From positions 97,414,001 to 97,478,000 of the forward strand of contig CM060883.1 in NCBI GenBank assembly GCA_030762935.1: a stretch of 64,000 nucleotides of DNA, read 5' to 3'. Source of the DNA: Hymenopus coronatus (Eukaryota; Arthropoda; Insecta; Mantodea; Hymenopodidae). The notes beneath the pieces are model-generated. The model searched no databases. It saw only the letters and a list, made by a program, of their open reading frames with translations, and was not told the origin of the DNA. Of the stretch, positions 1-10,649 are shown one piece after another (the stretch's first letter is position 1; each line of letters starts with the position of its first letter). The translations under genes were made by a program, and so were the position numbers.

Positions 1-2
1 TA

Positions 3-45
<43 letters not shown>
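1..45. repeat. (CT)n microsatellite
   Basis: Nearly pure CT dinucleotide run at the window edge, followed at 59-79 by a short imperfect AC run. It probably continues upstream of the window. Confidence 0.95.
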
Positions 46-46
<1 letters not shown>

Positions 47-58
47 GCCACATGCCTG

Positions 59-200
59 ACACACACACATACACACACCTTTTTCTGAAAATGCTTTTTT
101 TGGCTACAGGGGACCCTAAAATGTCTATTTCTGGTGAAACTCAGTATCAAATTTTTGGATAGAATGCAATTCATCTCTATACACTATGTACATAGTGCGT
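59..200 (-). repeat. Fragment of the ~1-kb dispersed repeat family
   Basis: AC-rich stretch followed by a segment with the short words ATGTCTATTT, TTTTGGATAGAATGCAAT and ACACTATGTACATAG. The same words recur in the same order at 24301-24480, and the middle one recurs in reverse orientation at 53221-53300. In those two places the segment is linked to a larger dispersed repeat, so this is read as one end of that family. There is no coding potential. Confidence 0.6.
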
Positions 201-404
201 GTAGTGAAAGTAAAAATTTACAGAACTATAATTGAAAAGATCCAATTGAAATAAGCACAGAAGAAGTTTCTTTCATCTGCCATGTAGAATGCATATTTAT
301 AACAACGCACATTACCTCCAGTATATAAATTTTGCCAGTTTCATTTCCTGTAAACTAATACATATTTATCATCTTTTTCATGGATTAGGTGTCTGTCTGT
401 TCTG

Positions 405-705
405 ATCTCACATAGGTTGAGCCCAGCATTTTTTTGGTCCTCCTACCGATCTTCTTCCTTCAGGATTATACATCAATGCCATCTTTGGTATCCTATCCTC
501 TGTCATTCTTTGCAGATGCTCTATCCAATTGTTTCTGTGTTCCTCTATTGAAGAAGTGGTTGTACTTTTATTTGCTCTCTAATATTCTCATGTATAATAT
601 GCTGTTCCCTTCACAGCCTATAGGAAGCTTATTTCTGCTGCTCGAATTTTACTGTTATCCTTTTCCTTTAGGTTCCAGACCTCACTTCCATATATCCCCA
701 CTGTA
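405..705 (-). pseudogene. Non-LTR retrotransposon ORF2 C-terminal remnant
   Basis: Read on the minus strand this gives GIYGSEVWNLKEK, then after stops NWIEHLQRMTEDRIP, then GRRSVGGPKKCW. These are the order and spacing of the post-RT region of RTE/Jockey-type reverse transcriptases (usual pattern YG.E.W ... W.GH..RM..+R.PK ... GRR..GRP...W). Several stops are present, and the catalytic RT lies outside the remnant. It abuts the 68-bp array, whose monomer contains the YGSEVWN-coding segment, so this remnant is the likely source of the array. Confidence 0.65.
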
Positions 706-1735
706 CATCTGTGTTTCTTTTCCTTTAGGTTCCAGACCTCACTTCCATATATCCCCACTGGTAAGTAAAATCTTAGCTGTATTTCTTTTCCTTTAGGTTC
801 CAGACCTCACTTCCATCACTGGTAAGTAAAATCTTAGCTGTGTTTCTTTTCTTTTAGGTTCCAGACCTCACTTCCTTATATCCCCACTGGTAAGTAAAAT
901 CTTAGCTGTGTTTCTTTTCCTTTAGGTTCCAGACCTCACTTCCATATATCCCCCACTGGTAAGTAAAATCTTAGCTGTGTTTCTTTTCCTTTAGGTTCCA
1001 GACCTCACTTCCATATATCCCCACTGGTAAGTAAAATCTTAGCTGTGTTTCTTTTCCTTTAGGTTCCAGACCTCACTTCCATATATCCCCACTGGTAGGT
1101 AAAATCTTAGCTGTGTTTCTTTTCCTTTAGGTTCCAGACCTCACTTCCATATATCCCCACTGGTAAGTAAAATCTTAGCTGTGTTTCTTTTCCTTTAGGT
1201 TCCAGACCTCACTTCCATATATCCCCACTGGTAAGTAAAATCTTAGCTGTGTTTCTTTTCCTTTAGGTTCCAGACCTCACTTCCATATATCCCCACTGGT
1301 AAGTAAAATCTTAGCTGTGTTTCTTTGCCTTTAGGTTCCAGACCTCACTTCCATCACTGGTAAGTAAAATCTTAGCTGTGTTTCTTTTCCTTTAGGTTCT
1401 AGACCTCACTTCCATATATCCCCACTGGTAAGTAAAATCTTAGCTGTGTTTCTTTTCCTTTAGGTTCCAGACCTCACTTCCATATATCCCCACTGGCAGG
1501 TAAAATCTTAGCTGTGTTTCTTTTCCTTTAGGTTCCAGACATCACTTCCATATATCCCCACTGGCAGGTAAAATCTTAGCTGTGTTTCTTTGCCTTTAGG
1601 TTCCAGACCTCACTTCCATATATCCCCACTGGTAGGTAAAATCTTAGCTGTGTTTCTTTTCCTTTAGGTTCCAGACCTCACTTCCATTTATCCCCACTGG
1701 TAAGTAAAATCTTAGCTGTGTTTCTTTCCTCAGTA
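661..1735 (+). repeat. 68-bp tandem array with splice-site-like monomers
   Basis: About 16 head-to-tail units of 58-69 bp, most 67-68 bp, marked by GTTCCAGACCTCACTTCC. A typical unit reads: pyrimidine tract and acceptor TTTCTTTTCCTTTAG, a 32-nt block ending CCCCACTG, a donor GTAAGTAAAA, then a 36-nt spacer back to the next acceptor. Donor variants are GTAGGT (near 1095 and 1630) and GCAGGT (near 1495 and 1562). Three units have internal differences. The 32-nt block is antisense to a retrotransposon YGSEVWN motif. The array is in the same orientation as the host gene and lies upstream of its first visible exon. Confidence 0.95.
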
Positions 1736-4123
1736 TTCATCTCATTGTTCCACAAATATGTTGAAATGTTTGAATTTTGCTATTTATATCTTATTGTTCA
1801 TGATAAGTTATGTTGCAGCCCAAATCCTGGAGGTATGAAACTGGTTCTAACACTTCATCTTCACTTGCTATTTTTGTTCTTACTGGGTACCTTCCATGAA
1901 ATGCCAGTACTTTAGTTCTATTATTTTGAAATTGTCATATCGTATTTCTTACATACATTATTTAATTGATTAACTACTAAGTTATCACAAGTATAAATGT
2001 CAACAATATGATGATTGCTTATAAAGGAAACAGGGAAAATGATGCAGATCCTGTAAGCAGCTTCAACTGCAGTACTCTTTATATGATTTTTGTATGTGAT
2101 GAGCTATAGTAGAGATAGATTCATCTTTACGTTTATTTGTCAAAGAAAATTCCCTACAGTATTGGGTTTGTTGGATATAGCTTGCTAATTACAGCCATGT
2201 GTAACACTACCACTTTCCCTACTATATCCTTACAGTTAAGTAGGGTAAGTATTATATTCTGCCCAAAAATTCAAAGTCAAGATTTCTCCAGAAAATATGT
2301 TTTGAGGCCTAGAAAACACTGTGTGTATGTGTGCAAGTATGTGTGCTAATGTGAGCAGTATTTGTAACTCAAAGAAAAGAACTCTGATATACACCAGAAT
2401 TGATATTTAAATCCAATCTTCCGAAAATGTGATACAAGGATTTTCAAGAAAATACCTCTACCCACACTATTCTTTATATAGCAGTTTTTAAAATGTTTTA
2501 TTTTCTTAAAAATGTCTTTTAAAGATTATGAAATGCTAAAGATACATGGAAAAATAAAATGTGCATCTTGAATTTTCTGGGAATAGCCTATAAGTCCTTT
2601 TCTTTTGAAAGAAATTTTGTATAATCTTATATAACTGGCAAACAAAATTATAGATGAATACATACTACACAAAACATCTAGATTTCTTTAAAACAAGCAG
2701 TTTATTTCAAATAATCTTTTTTTTGGCACTGACCCTTTTCAAATGTTAATGGTTCAAATTGTGAATTCTTTTGTCATTGCTTTAAAGTCCTGTCAATATT
2801 CAGGTGTTTCTTACAACTGCATGGGAAGAGTACGGAAGTTTTAAGGCCAGTAAAACATCCAGTTCCTAAACATTTGACTTGTACTGTGCATGCTGCCTTT
2901 CTTGGGTGCTAGTTTTACAGGAAAGTGAGGGGTAAGGGAAGAAGAGAAACTTGTCTTTCTGCAGTGTTGCCCTGAATAAAGTTTCTTTCTTTGAAGTGCT
3001 CAGCCATTATGGTGAATAGCTTATCTACTTTACTGTAAACTAGCTGAGTTATTTAATGAAACACAACTCACATGCATGTGTGTGAACTCTGGAATCTATA
3101 GACAAAATAACACTTTAGTATTCAAGCCACAGGATGTATAGCATAACTCATGTCTCAATGTTGTCACTCTGCTCTGATCTGAACTGCTTCTGAAATTGTG
3201 AAAACCTACCAAATGAAGATGAAAAGGTGTATGCATAAAAATGTAAATGTGCCTGGATTTATCTTGATTAAAATGAAGTGGACAGAAAAGTATTTTATAA
3301 GTTTATATGATAAAATATTTGCATTTTGCAGGATATTATAATACCATTTTTAAATCTCTATCTTAATCTAATTTTATCTTAAAAAAGAAAACAACTTGCT
3401 GCCACACAGCACCCTCTGTAAATTCATAGTATAAGCATGAATCACATCGAAGCCAATCCCTTCAAACACCACACACTACGCTGCATCAGTTGGACAATGT
3501 TGATGATGAGCTGAATGGGCTTTGAAACGTGTCCAGATAAACTACCTTTTAGGTTTTTGGGTTACAAATTCCAAATCAGAATGATATTCAATTCAATACA
3601 CATCAAAGGTATCTAGATTCTGTAAATGTAAACGAAAAAATGTGCAATATTTTACAGTTGTCATTCCTTGTGAAATGTTGATATTTTTTCTCGTAATATT
3701 TTCTAGCAATTGGTGAATTGGCAATGATCTGTGAACATATTTTCATTCTTGTCTAACCAAACATTTCAAATTCCCCTTTCATTAATTGATATAACACCTT
3801 CAGAAAAGGTGTGAAACCTTTGATTATTAGCTCTTCTTTCAACATGTGACACAGGATTTTAACTTGGCCGAATATTTTTTCAAAGTGCAGCTTTACATTT
3901 TGCTATGTAATAGTGCTTTAAAATCAACTTTTTAATATGATTTCATGCCGGAAAACTATCAGGTCAGCAGTTTGTAAATAGTATTGAATTTGTAGCAGTA
4001 TTTAGATGTAACTATACACTTCAAGAAAAGCTACTTTTATTTTGTGTGATAATGTATACTATTTTCCTTTAAAAAAAAAATAATTTTATAAAAAGCTACA
4101 TTTATGCTACTTTTTGTTGACAG
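1736..4123 (+). other. Upstream intron sequence, mostly featureless
   Basis: AT-rich non-coding sequence leading to the acceptor at 4123. It contains one dispersed-repeat copy (about 2250-2690, listed separately). Short ORFs here (1718-1915, 2137-2349) have biased composition and no family resemblance. I see no exon in frame with the one at 4124. Confidence 0.6.
2250..2690 (+). repeat. Dispersed repeat copy (~1-kb family)
   Basis: Contains a TG-rich run (2320-2350), then GTGATACAAGGATTTTCAAG, a TTTTATTTTCTTAAAAATG segment, and TGAATTTTCTGGGAATAGCC. The same ordered words occur near 10040-10300, 18930-19120, 28430-28680, 32250-32480, 53920-54150 and, reversed, 23930-24260. No ORF and no terminal repeats were recognised. 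Confidence 0.65.
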
Positions 4124-4279
4124 CTAGAGGAGGACCGAATTATAAGCAGTGGTCGAAGTAAGATTCCAGGTCTAAGGACACGCATGGAACTGGCTTGGCA
4201 AAAAGAACGTGAAGAACAACATCGTTTGTTGCAAGAAACATCAACTTTGGCTAGGGATCTTCGCCAGACATTGTTTGAG
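4124..4279 (+). CDS. Coiled-coil protein, internal exon A (52 codons)
   Basis: Acceptor TTGTTGACAG precedes the exon and donor GTATAC follows it; both boundaries are phase 0. It encodes LEEDRIISSGR, then SKIPGLRTRMELAWQKERE, then a heptad-rich stretch ending DLRQTLFE. Composition (E, R, Q, L) points to an alpha-helical coiled coil. It joins in frame to exon B at 6107 to give LFE-VERERD. The gene continues upstream of the window. Family: my best guess is a microtubule-crosslinking-factor/SOGA-like protein, from general resemblance only. The exon call is much firmer than the name. Confidence 0.9.
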
Positions 4280-4680
4280 GTATACAGCAACATTGCTTTA
4301 AAGTTCAGTCAAGTCTATAGTACTTGCATATTCTCCTAAATATAATAGAGGGTATTGCTCAGAACCAGGAGCAATTTATAATTATATAAATTTCCCTTGC
4401 TTGGGAAATAGTGCATACTCATTGCTGTGTTGACAATGATAACTGGAGGGCTTCGATTTAACACACTGTAACTATGGTGAAAGGATGTCCTGTCTAGCCA
4501 TTTAATGTGATCAGGAATTGAACATTTAGCTCTTTCTCCTTCCACTAGCAAATGTAATGGGTAACACACTTAAACTTTACTATCCTAGAGGCACTTGAAG
4601 CCAAAAAAAGGATAGAAAATTTTATTTCCTCAAGCATTGGGGACAGGGATTCTTTGATTACAAAACATGACAGTGCAGAA
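4280..4680 (+). other. Intron A-B, proximal part
   Basis: Non-coding AT-rich sequence after the exon A donor. The minus ORF at 4336-4569 has no recognisable features. Intron A-B is 1827 bp (4280-6106) in total. Confidence 0.7.
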
Positions 4681-4688
4681 AGTACAAC

Positions 4689-5192
4689 ATGTTAACCTCG
4701 GCAAATGCGACCAGGTACTCATATATTTTGGCCTACCACCCCCCTGGGGAAAGGGATGAGAGGAGGGGAAACCACAGTAGACAACGGAGCCAGGCACAGA
4801 GATGTGCAGAAGTCCCTAACAGTTCACTAGATGGCAGCCCTGACACATCATGGAGGCAAAAGGAGGCCTCTACAACAGCATCTAGCCTCAACCACTGCAA
4901 CCAAGGGGAAGAGAGTTTCACTCGGAGCAAGCAACCGTGCCATCTGCCTGCAAAGCCTCGAGCCACACCTGCGCCGACCTCAAAGATGAACCATGGTAGA
5001 TATACAGTAACCCAGCATTCAGCTAAGTGGCCCCAGGAAAACCACAGAGAAACCCAGGACCAGAGTGTGCGGTCAAAGAGGAGCGAACCCGAACTTCCTG
5101 AGTGCCAGTTCCAAATGAAATGCCTCAGCCACCTGGCTCAGTCAGAGCAGTGTTATATAACTCCTGTGGTGCAGATGAGACTAATTCATTGA
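4689..5192 (+). other. Unexplained GC-richer open patch (167-codon ORF)
   Basis: A clearly GC-richer block inside an AT-rich intron carrying a 167-residue open frame from ATG to TGA. The product is rich in S, T, Q, R, P and H, with no motif, signal peptide or membrane segment. There is no acceptor placing it in frame with exons A and B, whose phases already match. It could be an alternative exon, a retroposed fragment, or a member of a GC-rich dispersed repeat; the last seems most likely. I do not recognise it. Confidence 0.3.
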
Positions 5193-5199
5193 ATTTTAT

Positions 5200-6106
5200 A
5201 TTTGCTTTAAAATATTTTAATGCTTATCTTCAAGGATATGTGAAATGCCAATTATGAATATCTAAATTTACCTGATGATATGTTATTTATATAAATGTTA
5301 ATTTTTTGTTAAATTTGCCTGAATTTGTCCACCTATTTGGCATATTATGGTAAAAGTCTTCAAATAAATTCTCTTTATCATTTTAAATAGAATCAATACA
5401 TGTAGTACCTAATCAAATTTTCATATAAGTTGTTCATCAAAATTTCTCTCATTGAAGATCTGTCATTTTGTCATGCATCAATTAGCCATTAATTTCATTA
5501 ATACTTGACAATAATTCAACTGGAAAGTATTTATCACAATGAGTAATAAAATATTGTGTCATGGATGTGATATCAGAAATATAATAAATTTGTCCTTATG
5601 TTCATAATAGTGACAAATGGAGAAGGAGATGCACAATGTTTAACTACAACATTAATTAAAGTCTTGTCTTCTTATTAAGGATAAGATGGTGTGGTTCCTC
5701 TATCATGACATGATTTTGTTATAAATTATTAATAACACTGTATACGTACTACTTATATCTGAGAACATTATGGAATAGACTGATTTAAATTTTTGTGCAT
5801 TGATTTTCATACATCATGTTTTTGTACTGCAGAATGTCCCATTTAACAATAGTTATAATGGAATTCACCATTTTAGATGTATCAGCAGAAAATGAATTCC
5901 ATGAGTTTTATAAAATTGGTTTTTAATATAGAATGTTCCAAAAAATGTCATTCAGAAACAAAAAACAATTCAGTAATAAAACAGAAAATTAAACATGTGG
6001 CAGAATTCTGGTAATTTAATCAGCCAACCTATCTGCTCTCATGTTTATTGGAGTTATTTAGGAACAACTGATAAAATAAATGCAATCATTATTTACTGAT
6101 GAACAG
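5200..6106 (+). other. Intron A-B, distal part
   Basis: Very AT-rich sequence with no ORF, no repeat recognised within the window and no RNA gene, ending in the acceptor GATGAACAG before exon B. Confidence 0.7.
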
Positions 6107-6214
6107 GTGGAGAGGGAGAGAGATAAAGAAAGACTGGAGGCAAAACGAAGACTAGACAGCTTAAAGAAGTCAACAGAAGAAGAGCAGGAGGAAAATAAGA
6201 AGAAAATTTCAGAG
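6107..6214 (+). CDS. Coiled-coil protein, internal exon B (36 codons)
   Basis: Flanked by acceptor GAACAG and donor GTGAGA, both phase 0. It encodes VERERDKERLEAKRRLDS, then LKKSTEEEQEENKKKISE. The segment is almost purely charged and fits a continuous helix or coiled coil. It joins to exon C as ISE-LQCDLLE. There are no stops in frame, and codon use matches the neighbouring exons. Confidence 0.9.
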
Positions 6215-7575
6215 GTGAGAGTCCAATCTTTATAATACCATTTTTAAATGTCTATCTATTTTAATTTAGTTATTTTAGGAAAAAGATGTTTACTTGCCAC
6301 CATATTAAAAACTGTCTTTATTTTAAAGTGCAAACAAATGTGCATAATTGTAATTTGATAATGGGTAGGTAAAGCAAATGTTTTGCTGCTGGGTCAACTT
6401 GTTAAAGATATGTCAATTACTTCAAAAAAGTCCTGTTTTAATGTACTACATATGAATACTTTTTAGTATTTACATTTTACTTTAATTTTCTTCATATATA
6501 CAGGTATTATGTTTACCTGACATGTTTGGTGTTTTGGTTTGTAAACTGACTGATGAAATGGAAAAGTCATATCTTGCCTATGGGTGTATATAAACAAAAG
6601 TATATGTTGGAACAAGTAAGAGATGAAGCTTTGCCACAGGCATATTTGATGATTATAAGTCAGGTGGAGATTTGATGTTCACAAGTGTAGTTTGTCTCTG
6701 ACTCATTATAGCAGACACTCTCGCAAAAGGCTTGGATCCTTTTTGGGGGGGGGGGGGTTGAAGCTGGACTGATATGAGCCCAGCATTCCAGTTGAGGGTA
6801 ATCTGAAGAGATGGCAATATTCTCCTTCATTCAATATTGTCAGTAGTAGAAGACTTAACCACAGTTATTGCTGCATCATGAAATAGTTGTGCATGTTCCA
6901 CTAGACAGTTGCTTCTCTGATATCTGTTAATTTTGTGCACATCATTGCTGCAAGGTTTAGCATTTTTGCTCTTAGCTTTAATTTTTGTCACAACTAAAAT
7001 AAGGTTATTTTTGCTCTATACACTTCACTTGCTCATTGTCGCTTATTCTTGTTCCTCCACACCAGAAAACAGGGAAACTATAAATTCCACTTCTGCGTCC
7101 TTGGTACTCTAACTTGTGTATGTTGTAACATCCAAATATTTTATGGAAAGTAGGTAAATTATTAGTGCTTGAAAAGCATTTATTTTGAATGTTCTAATCT
7201 ATTTGAATCGGTCATTTTAGAAACATCACAGGTCCAAAACTACAACTTTTCAGAAGATAAAAAAAAAATGTTTCTGAGCTGTATTTAAAGAAAAGGAAAA
7301 TTATTTTGACTTAGTTGGAAGAAGAAAGGGCTCAAAGAACTAGTGGAATGAAAATAACTTTACTAATTTATTCAAGGAACTTTTTATTTTAATATAAACA
7401 TCAAAACATGTGTTCTGTCTATAATGAATTGTATTCATAATTAAAATATTTAATTTTTTCCTGTTAAGGCAAGGAACTTATGTTTGTAAGTTTTATGTAA
7501 TATCTCACAAATCTAGTCTGTCTTTTACATTAATATCTTTTGGTAATGAATATCTAACAGTTTTAGTCCTGTTTT
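6215..7575 (+). other. Intron B-C, proximal part
   Basis: Non-coding. A 6230-6300 segment resembles 3345-3400 (words TAATACCATTTTTAAAT and TCTATCT), suggesting another old dispersed repeat. A poly-G run lies near 6745. Otherwise nothing is seen. Intron B-C is 3563 bp (6215-9777). Confidence 0.6.
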
Positions 7576-7580
7576 TCATC

Positions 7581-9411
7581 TACAGTCGGAAGCTGTAAAA
7601 CTCTCTATGTTGTGAAGGAATGTAACGTATTAAATGATGGATGTCCTGCATTTTGTTGAACTTAATCAATACTGGTCCTCCATAAGCCTTGTGCAAGGAG
7701 AAATCTACATGTATCCCTGGAATTCTGAGCAATATAATCACTTGCTAATAACTGATCTGCTCTGCTGTTACGATACTCAAAGAACATAAACATTATGGGT
7801 TGCAACAAGACTTTCTGGGATTTTGGTACATCTCTGCCTTGACTTTCTACAGACAGTCCTTCTCTTCTATAATATTTAACCCATCATTCAGAAAAGTTAA
7901 GAATATCATCTGTGGATGATCTGTAAATCTATTCTTCTTAACTGTATGTACTATATACTCCACATAATCTTTAACTGTATATGTGAGTAATTCTTTGAAG
8001 CACTCGTTTAATGAATCCAAAATTTCTGTCACGTACATTAAAGGAATGTCCTCTGAATGGGAAATAGCTCCTCACTTTCTCAAATCTTCCACTAACTGCA
8101 AGGGTTAGGCAGTAGTGAATCATCGTATGATTCTTATTCTGCCCGACGTACCCATCCAAAAACAGTCTGACATCTTTCACTTCAGAAGTCACATGGTGTT
8201 TGATATAATGATCAAGGAAAGAATATACTTCATTTGCTCCTTTACGAGCAGTCCCTTCATGATTGGCATAGAAAGTGCACTCATTTGCTTCTATATTAGT
8301 TATACAAAATACATTTGCCCACAGCTGTCGCATGTAGAATACATCTTGGACTGGTATTTTGGAGAGGGTGAGATTCTGCATATAATCTAAGCAAAGCCCT
8401 AATGTTCCAACATCTTGTTTGTTTATATCTGTGCACTCTTTCATAGCATTATAGAATTTCTTTGCTCTGCAATTGTGTATCATGTATTCCACCCTTTTTG
8501 CTGCATCATTCAGCATATTATATGTGATACAAGTATCAATCTGTCCAAAATGGACGTTAAAGTTTTCATTGAAGTTCTTAATATAATTCTTGTAATTTAC
8601 TTCAGAATCTGGATATTTTTCTTTATACAAATCAAACACCTTTTGGACATTTAGTTTGGTATCTAAATAAGTATGGTTACCAGATGAATTGAGGCTCTGT
8701 TATCATATACAGATGTTATAGTAAGTGGTGATAGAACACAAATTTTATTGCCAATCTCTAGGACTTTTTCCTTGTAGAAGCATTGTCTGAAGTCTTCTCA
8801 CTCGCCTGTCAGATATTCCAAATAAGCTTACAACAGCTTTCTTAATACCTGTTTTTGTTTGGAATTTATGTGAACATGAAACTTGTAACTTGCAGATTTT
8901 GCTTTATTTACAGTGGAACTGTCATGTGTCCTTTGGCGCTGAATGTCCACATTCCACATACTAATCCACTTGAGAATATGTCTTGCTCATCTTTTGTGTT
9001 GAACTGATGCAATAGGTGAATCAGCTGCTCTGCAGTTATTTTCTCATAACATTTATATATGCGTCCGTAAACAGAATAATTCAAAATAGCATTCATTCAT
9101 ATGCTAATAATCCCACCTTTATTAACCAATTTATTAAAGTGTTTCATGTAAAAAGTAATAGTATGTTTACTGGAGAATAATATTCTAATACATAGATATG
9201 AAGTTATGTGATTGATTACCTGCAGATGGCCCTGTCTGTCTGGCAGGTATATGCATCCCTGCATTATTAACATATTCATCTCCCTTAATTTTTGCCATTT
9301 TACCAACATTAAACTTATATTTCTCAGGATTTCTGCTTCTTTTCTTTGATTGTTTAACATTGCATACAGTTGGCTCCATTTTAGCTGCAAGGGAAACAGC
9401 TGTTGATTCAC
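7581..9411 (-). pseudogene. DUF7869-type transposon-like gene, broken
   Basis: Minus-strand reading crosses several frames and stops. The N-terminal part (9411-9190) has KKRSRNPEKYKFNVGKMAK and GDEYVNNAGMHIPARQTG. The middle (about 8900-8760) has SLFGISDRRVRRLQ and LLQGKSPRD, then TYLDTKLNVQKVFDLYKEKY. The main ORF (8639-7971) carries DVRLFLDGYVGQNKNHTMI and YFPFRGHSFNVRDRNFGFI. The C-terminal part (8000-7581) has WWVKYYRREGLSVES and IPSQHREFY. This is the domain order of the arthropod/cnidarian proteins carrying DUF7869, which are probably transposon-encoded; the D...GGQN+NH and RGHS...DR.F blocks are its core. Catalytic function is inferred, not shown. At least three frameshifts and stops make it non-functional. 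It lies antisense inside a host intron. Confidence 0.7.
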
Positions 9412-9777
9412 AATAATTTCTAGTTCATGATTCTACCACCAGGACTGCACTAAGATTCATTATAGAACAGATTTTAAGTCCTGGACATGTGTCATTCCTA
9501 AGCTGAATTCGGGAAAGAAACCTATTTTCTCAATATGGAATAGAGTATGAGTCATTTATATGCTCCAAAGATGTAGCCACCTTATATTAGTATGATACAG
9601 TATTTAACTCATTTTTGAAAAAAAATAGGCATGTGACCTTTCTAAAATTACCAATTCATTTCTTATTTGTGTATTCGTTAATCCTCAAAGTCTTTGTCTG
9701 TAAATATATTCAGCTCCATATCTTTCACCCTTTATAGCATGTTCATAACCTAACACTTTGTTTTTTTGTCCCCTTAG
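9412..9777 (+). other. Intron B-C, distal part
   Basis: AT-rich non-coding sequence ending in a strong polypyrimidine tract and acceptor (TTTTTTTGTCCCCTTAG) for exon C. Confidence 0.7.
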
Positions 9778-9957
9778 CTGCAATGCGATCTCTTGGAATT
9801 ACGAGATGCTCATGCTAAATTGAGGACAACCAATGAGAAACTAAGACGAGAGAAGGATAGACTTGATAAGGAAAAAGATGAACTGAAAAAATCTGTATCA
9901 GGAAGCAAAAGGGCAGAACAAGACGAGGATAGGAAAGTTGGAGTACTCCTGGAACAG
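9778..9957 (+). CDS. Coiled-coil protein, internal exon C (60 codons)
   Basis: Acceptor CCCCTTAG and donor GTAAAC, phase 0 at both ends. It encodes LQCDLLELRDAHAKLRT, TNEKLRREKDRLDKEKDE and, after a short Ser/Gly/Lys linker, AEQDEDRKVGVLLEQ. A classical coiled coil, continuing the helix of exon B. It joins in frame across an 11.5-kb intron to exon D, giving LLEQ-VDELMRLAPE. It is the longest visible exon and the one most useful for naming the family by search. Confidence 0.92.
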
Positions 9958-10029
9958 GTAAACAGATACACAAGGTAGTAACACTTCATTTACATTTTTA
10001 TTTTTTCTGCTACTTACTTAATGATAAGA

Positions 10030-10300
10030 AGAAATATTATGTTTCAGTCAAAAATTCCAAATGGAGATTTCATAAAAAATCCATGGTTGCAATATATTTT
10101 CAGGAAAATCCAGATCACCCTTTATGAAAATTGTTATTTTTTATTTTCTCAAAAGTGGTTTTAACTATGTATTTTTAAGTTGTTTGCATGACAAAGAACA
10201 TTTATACCTGGAATTTTCTCTGAATAGCCCGTGAACATCTTTTCCTTTGGTATAACAGGCAAATTATAAGAGAGACAAAAACTTATCACTAGAGCCCGGA
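10030..10300 (+). repeat. Dispersed repeat copy (~1-kb family)
   Basis: Shares ordered words with the other copies: TTTTCAGGAAAATCC, TTATTTTCTCAAAAGTGG, GGAATTTTCTCTGAATAGCC and TAAGAGAGACAAAAACTTA. No ORF. Confidence 0.6.
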
Positions 10301-10311
10301 TTTTTATGTAA

Positions 10312-10612
10312 CATCAAGTGGCAAAATATGTAACAAAAAACATCCAAATATGTAATGAAATCTGTAATATCAACAAAATATGTACATATCTACGTAACAA
10401 AAAACATCCAAATATGTAATGAAATCTGTAATATCAACAAAATATGTACATATCTACGTAACAAAAAACATCCAAATATGTAACGAAATCTGTAATATCA
10501 ACAAAATATGTACATATCTACGTAACAAAAAACATCCAAATATGTAATGAAATCTGTAATATCAACAAAATATGTACATATCTACGTAACAAAAAACATC
10601 CAAATATGTTTT
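10312..10612. repeat. 64-bp tandem repeat, about 4.5 copies
   Basis: Units carrying ACATCCAAATATGTAA and ACATATCTACGTAACAAAA repeat with a 64-bp period and near identity. The array lies just beyond the 3' end of the Penelope-like element. Its words are simple permutations of TATGTAAC, so slippage growth is likely. Confidence 0.9.
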
Positions 10613-10649
10613 AAATGTAAAAAGAAGCTAGTAACAGTGAAGAATAACA

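Noticed and set aside
434..796. 120-codon plus ORF, hydrophobic
   Set aside because: It is antisense to the retrotransposon remnant at 405-705 and runs into the 68-bp array.
8115..8654. Two plus ORFs of 91 and 79 codons
   Set aside because: Reverse-strand shadows of the DUF7869-type pseudogene.
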